Origin: Pseudomonadota bacterium
GTDB taxonomy: Bacteria; Pseudomonadota; Gammaproteobacteria; Burkholderiales; Burkholderiaceae_C
NCBI GenBank assembly: GCA_030535425.1
Contig: JAUNHQ010000005.1
Location: 1-64,000, forward strand
Direction of reading: 5' to 3'
DNA length: 64,000 bases
Shown: one piece after another, positions 60,528-64,000 of the stretch
How positions within the stretch are numbered: the stretch's first letter is position 1
How the letters are laid out: every line of letters starts with the position of its first letter
The notes under the pieces: model-generated
Told to the model about the DNA's origin: nothing
The model's input: only the letters and a program-made list of their open reading frames with translations
Database searches by the model: none
Made by a program: the position numbers and the translations under genes

Positions 60528-61814
60528 ATGAGCACCTCCTCCATCACCTTGCAAGACTGCCAGGCGCTTGACCGGGCCGACCCGCTGGCCACCCTGAAGC
60601 AGCAGTTTGACCTGCCGCCCGGCGTGATTTACCTGGACGGCAACTCACTGGGCGCCCTGCCCCGCGCCACCGCCGCGCACGTGGCCAGCGTGGTGCAGCA
60701 GCAGTGGGGGCAAGACCTCATCACCTCCTGGAACAAGGCCGGCTGGGTCAGCCTGCCGCAGCGCCTGGGCGACCAGCTCGCGCCCTGGATTGGCGCAGGC
60801 GAGGGCCAAGTGGTTTTCACCGACACCACCTCCGTCAACCTCTACAAAGTACTCACCGCCGCCGCCCGCGTGGCGCGGGCAGACCACCCCGGCCGCCGCC
60901 GGGTGCTCAGCGAGCGCAGCAACTTCCCCACGGACCTGTACATCGCCCAGTCCGTCTGCCAGGCCCACGGGCTGGAGCTGGTGCTGCTGGAGCCGCACGA
61001 AATAGACGCGCACCTGAACAGCGAAGCCGCCATCTTGCTGCTCACCCACGTCAACTACCGCACCGGCGCCATGCACGACATGGCCGCCCTCACCGCCCGC
61101 GCGCATGCGCAAGGCATCCTCTGCGTCTGGGACCTGTGCCACAGCGCGGGCGCCGTGCCCGTTGACCTGCTGGGCGCAGACGCCGACTACGCCGTGGGTT
61201 GCAGCTACAAATACCTCAATGGCGGCCCCGGCGCACCCGCCTTCGTGTGGGCACACCCGCGCCTGGCCGAGCGTTTCTGGCAGCCCCTGTCTGGCTGGTT
61301 TGGCCATGCGGCGCCCTTTGCTTTCACGCCCGATTACCAGCCCGCCCCCGGCATTGCCCGCTACCTGTGCGGCACCCAGCCCATCCTCAGCCTGGCCGCG
61401 CTGCAATGCGGGCTGGACGTGTTCAGCGCCACGCAGCCCTTAGGTGGCATGGCCGCGCTGCGCGCCAAATCGCTGGCGCTGACCGACCTGTTCATCACCC
61501 TGGTCGAGCAGCGCTGCGCCGGTCACGGCCTGAGCCTGGTCACCCCGCGCGCCCATGCCCAGCGCGGCTCGCAGGTGTGCCTGGCCCGCGACAGCGGCGC
61601 CTACGCCATCGTGCAGGCCCTCATCGCGCGCGGCGTGATTGGCGACTTCCGCAAGGGCGACGGCGGCCAGCACCCCGACATCCTGCGCTTTGGCTTCACC
61701 CCCCTGTACCTGGGCTTTGAAGACGTGTGGCACGCCGTGGAGCACCTGCGCGACGTGCTGGCCACCGGGCAGTGGCGCCAGCCCCAGTTCAACCAGATGA
61801 ACGCCGTGACCTGA
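60528..61814 (+). CDS. kynU: kynureninase
   Basis: A 428-residue PLP enzyme that cleaves kynurenine to anthranilate and alanine. PLP Lys228 is in [25 protein letters not shown] (37-45) and [11 protein letters not shown] contain the Asp that contacts the PLP nitrogen. The start ATG 60528 follows the repeat copy; the longer frame from 60420 overlaps kynB and is rejected. Confidence 0.96.
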   Translation: MSTSSITLQDCQALDRADPLATLKQQFDLPPGVIYLDGNSLGALPRATAAHVASVVQQQWGQDLITSWNKAGWVSLPQRLGDQLAPWIGAGEGQVVFTDTTSVNLYKVLTAAARVARADHPGRRRVLSERSNFPTDLYIAQSVCQAHGLELVLLEPHEIDAHLNSEAAILLLTHVNYRTGAMHDMAALTARAHAQGILCVWDLCHSAGAVPVDLLGADADYAVGCSYKYLNGGPGAPAFVWAHPRLAERFWQPLSGWFGHAAPFAFTPDYQPAPGIARYLCGTQPILSLAALQCGLDVFSATQPLGGMAALRAKSLALTDLFITLVEQRCAGHGLSLVTPRAHAQRGSQVCLARDSGAYAIVQALIARGVIGDFRKGDGGQHPDILRFGFTPLYLGFEDVWHAVEHLRDVLATGQWRQPQFNQMNAVT

Positions 61815-61842
61815 GACACCACCCCTTTTTTGAGCAGACACC

Positions 61843-62691
61843 ATGACCGCCGCCCCCCGCCCCGACACCATCGTGCACGAAGAACGCGCCCAGCTCGACT
61901 TCAGCCAAGCCATGAGCTATGGCGACTACCTGCACCTGGACCAGATCCTCAGCGCGCAGCACCCCCTCTCGCCCGCGCACGACGAGATGCTGTTCATCAT
62001 CCAGCACCAGACCAGCGAGCTGTGGATGAAGCTGCTGCTGACCGAGCTGGGCTCGGCCATCGCCGACGTGCGCCACGACCAGCACGCCCCCGCCTTCAAA
62101 AAGCTCGCGCGCGCCAGCCGCATCCTGGAGCAGCTGGTACACGCCTGGGACGTGCTGGCCACCATGACCCCGCCCGAATACAGCGCCATCCGCCCCTACC
62201 TGGGCCCTTCCAGCGGGTTCCAGAGCTTTCAGTACCGCTGCATCGAATTTGCCCTGGGCAACAAAAATGCCGCCATGCTCCAGCCCCACGCCAACCACCC
62301 CGAGCGTCTGGCCCTGGTGCAGTCGTTTTACGAATCGCCCTCGCTGTACGACGAAGCCCTGCGCCTGCTGGCACGCCAGGGCCTGCCCATCCCGCCCGGC
62401 CATTTGCAGCGCGACTGGCGCCAGCCCTACACCGCCAGCGACGCGGTGCAAGCCGCGTGGCTCACCGTGTACCGCGACCCGCAGCAGCACTGGAACCTGT
62501 ACCAGCTGGGCGAAAAACTCACCGACCTGGAAGACGCCTTCCGCCTCTGGCGCTTCAGGCATGTGACCACCGTAGAGCGCGTGATCGGCTTCAAGCGCGG
62601 CACCGGCGGCACCGGCGGCGTGAGCTACCTGCGCAAGATGCTGGACGTGGTGCTGTTTCCAGAGCTGTGGCAGGTGCGCACGGCGCTGTAG
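61843..62691 (+). CDS. kynA: tryptophan 2,3-dioxygenase
   Basis: A 282-residue heme dioxygenase, first step of tryptophan breakdown to N-formylkynurenine. [52 protein letters not shown] (with a conserved His in the distal region) and the C-terminal [33 protein letters not shown] (with the heme-ligand His) are diagnostic. It follows kynU by 28 bp. The three genes convert tryptophan to anthranilate. Confidence 0.97.
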   Translation: MTAAPRPDTIVHEERAQLDFSQAMSYGDYLHLDQILSAQHPLSPAHDEMLFIIQHQTSELWMKLLLTELGSAIADVRHDQHAPAFKKLARASRILEQLVHAWDVLATMTPPEYSAIRPYLGPSSGFQSFQYRCIEFALGNKNAAMLQPHANHPERLALVQSFYESPSLYDEALRLLARQGLPIPPGHLQRDWRQPYTASDAVQAAWLTVYRDPQQHWNLYQLGEKLTDLEDAFRLWRFRHVTTVERVIGFKRGTGGTGGVSYLRKMLDVVLFPELWQVRTAL

Positions 62692-62773
62692 GCTGCGCAA
62701 GACCCTGCATCTTCGGCACACCCACGGTAAATCAGCCCGTGCGCCTGCCATGCAATCAGGTCACGTGCCCTGG

Positions 62774-63514
62774 TTACGGGCGGCTTGTGCCTTCCAGCGG
62801 TATGCCCCGCTGGCGCAGCCAAGCGGTGACCTGTTCGCGTATGGCCTTGGCCTCAGAGCCTAGGATGTTTTCCGGCGTATCAAAAAGCCCGTATTGGAAG
62901 GTGTAGCCCAAATCATCCCTGGCCGTGGGATCCACGCCCAGCTCCAGCAAGCGGGGAATGTCGGCAAAGCTGTTGATGGCCGCCGCCTCGTGCAGCAAGG
63001 TTCCGCCATCCTTTCGGCGTGCATGGACGCTGGCGCCAGCCTCCAGCAAGATGCGGAAGTTCTCGCGGGTGTTGTGGCCCACAGCCGGAAACAGCGGCGT
63101 TTCGCCCAGGGCGTTGCGCGCTTCGGTCGATGCGCCATGCTCAAGCATGGTCTTGAGCCAATAGGGGTCTTCAAGGCTCGCAGCCAGGTGGATAGGCGCA
63201 TCCTTGGCTGACCCCAGATAGGTGGGGTCTGCACCCAAGGCCAGCAAATTGTCGAAAGCCTTTCGCTTGCCTTCGAGCATGGCGACTTTCAACAGGGTTT
63301 GTTTTTTGGCATTCGGCGTGTTGAGATCTGCGCCCTGCGCCATCAGCTGGCGCGCCTGCTCCATGTCGCCGCGTGCCGCGGCCTTATACAGCGCCGCCGC
63401 CTGCGGGCTGCCAAACAGTTCTGCACTTGCTGCACTCATGTCTGATCCTTGCTGACCACAGGCGCTTGCGGCCAAAGCCAGCGAAGAGGCAAGCAAAAGC
63501 AGGCGTTTGCGCAT
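62774..63514 (-). CDS. ankyrin-repeat lipoprotein
   Basis: A 246-residue exported protein. The signal LLLLASSLALAASAC gives a lipobox with Cys19. Four or so ankyrin repeats follow (ALYKAAARGDMEQARQLMAQGADLN; APIHLAASLEDPYWLKTMLEHGASTEARNALGETPLFPAV; FRILLEAGASVHARRKDGGTLLHEAAAINSFADIPRLLELGVDP). It is immediately downstream of a gene with Trp-rich 11-mer repeats on the same strand, 91 bp apart; a perfect palindrome GGCTAATTAGCC (63571-63582) lies in that gap. Ankyrin lipoproteins often act as immunity proteins for secreted toxins; that role here is inference. Confidence 0.85.
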   Translation of the reverse strand: MRKRLLLLASSLALAASACGQQGSDMSAASAELFGSPQAAALYKAAARGDMEQARQLMAQGADLNTPNAKKQTLLKVAMLEGKRKAFDNLLALGADPTYLGSAKDAPIHLAASLEDPYWLKTMLEHGASTEARNALGETPLFPAVGHNTRENFRILLEAGASVHARRKDGGTLLHEAAAINSFADIPRLLELGVDPTARDDLGYTFQYGLFDTPENILGSEAKAIREQVTAWLRQRGIPLEGTSRP

Positions 63515-63605
63515 GGGGAGCTTTCAAAAAGAGGTGGTACCAAGGCTAAAGCATAGCCCCGAGCAGCTTTGGCTAATTAGCCTGAGAACACCCGGGACAG
63601 GCTGC

Positions 63606-64000
63606 TTACCAGTTGGCGGGGTTCAGCCTCTGTCCCATCCAGCGCAGGCCGTCACTTGCCTTGTCAACCACCCAGTTGGCGCCTTCGGTCAGTTTTTCAC
63701 CTGCCCACTGTGCGCCCTGCACGGTTTTCTCGGCTGCCCATATCGCACCTTCGGCAACTTTGTTTGTGACCCAGCGCACACCATCGGCGGTTTTGTCGGC
63801 TGCCCACTCAAGGCCATCACCCACCTTATCCAGCACCCTGGCAGCACCCTCGCCGACCTTGTCTATCCATTGGTTAGCCGCCTGGCCTGCACGCTCCAGG
63901 AACAGTGCCGCGCCATCAAAGTCCAGGCTGCGCAGCACGTGACCTGCCTGGGTGCTTTTTTCCATCAGCAAGTCGCCTGCCAAGTCGGCGCTTTCGCGCA
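63606..64000 (-). CDS. protein with eight Trp-rich 11-residue repeats (N-terminus beyond right edge)
   Basis: The reading frame is open to the right edge, with 131 codons visible, so this is the C-terminal part of a larger gene. After a leucine-rich stretch (VLRSLDFDGAALFLERAGQAANQ) come eight tandem units of the form W-x-x-D/E-K-x-x-D/E-G-x-x (WAADKTADGVR, WVTNKVAEGAI, WAAEKTVQGAQ, WAGEKLTEGAN, WVVDKASDGLR), each exactly 11 residues. An 11-mer amphipathic helix with periodic Trp suggests membrane binding. I do not recognise the family. The neighbouring ankyrin lipoprotein suggests a toxin/immunity pair, but the toxic part, if any, lies outside the window. Confidence 0.75.
   Translation of the reverse strand, partial: RESADLAGDLLMEKSTQAGHVLRSLDFDGAALFLERAGQAANQWIDKVGEGAARVLDKVGDGLEWAADKTADGVRWVTNKVAEGAIWAAEKTVQGAQWAGEKLTEGANWVVDKASDGLRWMGQRLNPANW

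Noticed and set aside
1..64000. CRISPR arrays, insertion sequences, prophage, integrase-attachment sites
   Set aside because: No spaced direct repeats, transposase or integrase genes were seen.

Overview
The window is high-GC, gene-dense DNA from a betaproteobacterium. It is probably a Burkholderiales member near Comamonadaceae (Acidovorax/Alicycliphilus-like). That placement is inferred from gene content (isc cluster, PHA synthase, kynBUA, clade-I nos cluster, PutA with an RHH domain) and from a dispersed 50-55 bp AGCTAT...GGCC-TTTT repeat. No transposase, phage or CRISPR array was seen.

Layout. 1-1077: the end of a membrane-protein gene and a BON-domain lipoprotein. 1239-10190: a long isc operon (iscR-S-U-A, hscB, hscA, fdx) swollen by extra genes: a VOC protein, an iscA/iscU chimeric mini-gene, a cupin, a small CGCC protein and a cidA/cidB-like pair. 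dnaQ and tRNA-Val(CAC) follow. 10519-12255: a SulP transporter. 12474-19662: a minus-strand beta-oxidation operon headed by a TetR regulator (acyl-CoA dehydrogenase, DUF2147, FadB-like, FadA-like), with a DUF559 gene framed by inverted palindromic repeats wedged between fadB and fadA. 19868-24143: ruvC, mtgA, a TonB-like protein and an RNase II-type exonuclease. 24312-36127: housekeeping and mixed genes (plsY, ridA, rluA-type, FAD oxidase, yihY, metY-type, aroC, prmB).

36137-42078: proline use, with putA (probably self-repressing through GTTGC sites), a 100-nt palindrome and putP. 42199-51562: nitrous oxide reduction, nosZ-R-D-F-Y-L plus a second NosL-type gene. It has an FNR-type box before nosZ and a strong hairpin between nosZ and nosR. 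51611-59738: pirin, an ABC-F ATPase, an MFS transporter, a PaaK-like ligase and phaC, the last with its own FNR-type box. 59821-62691: kynB-kynU-kynA (tryptophan to anthranilate). 62774-64000: an ankyrin lipoprotein and the C-terminal part of a protein with eight Trp-rich 11-residue repeats, possibly an immunity/effector pair.

The most unusual features are the dispersed repeat, which has entered coding sequence in several genes (once supplying a signal peptide), the DUF559 cassette, the iscA/iscU chimera, and the edge locus with 11-mer repeats. Start codons were chosen by reading RBS, overlaps and family N-termini; all functional names are from sequence recognition only, with no database search.
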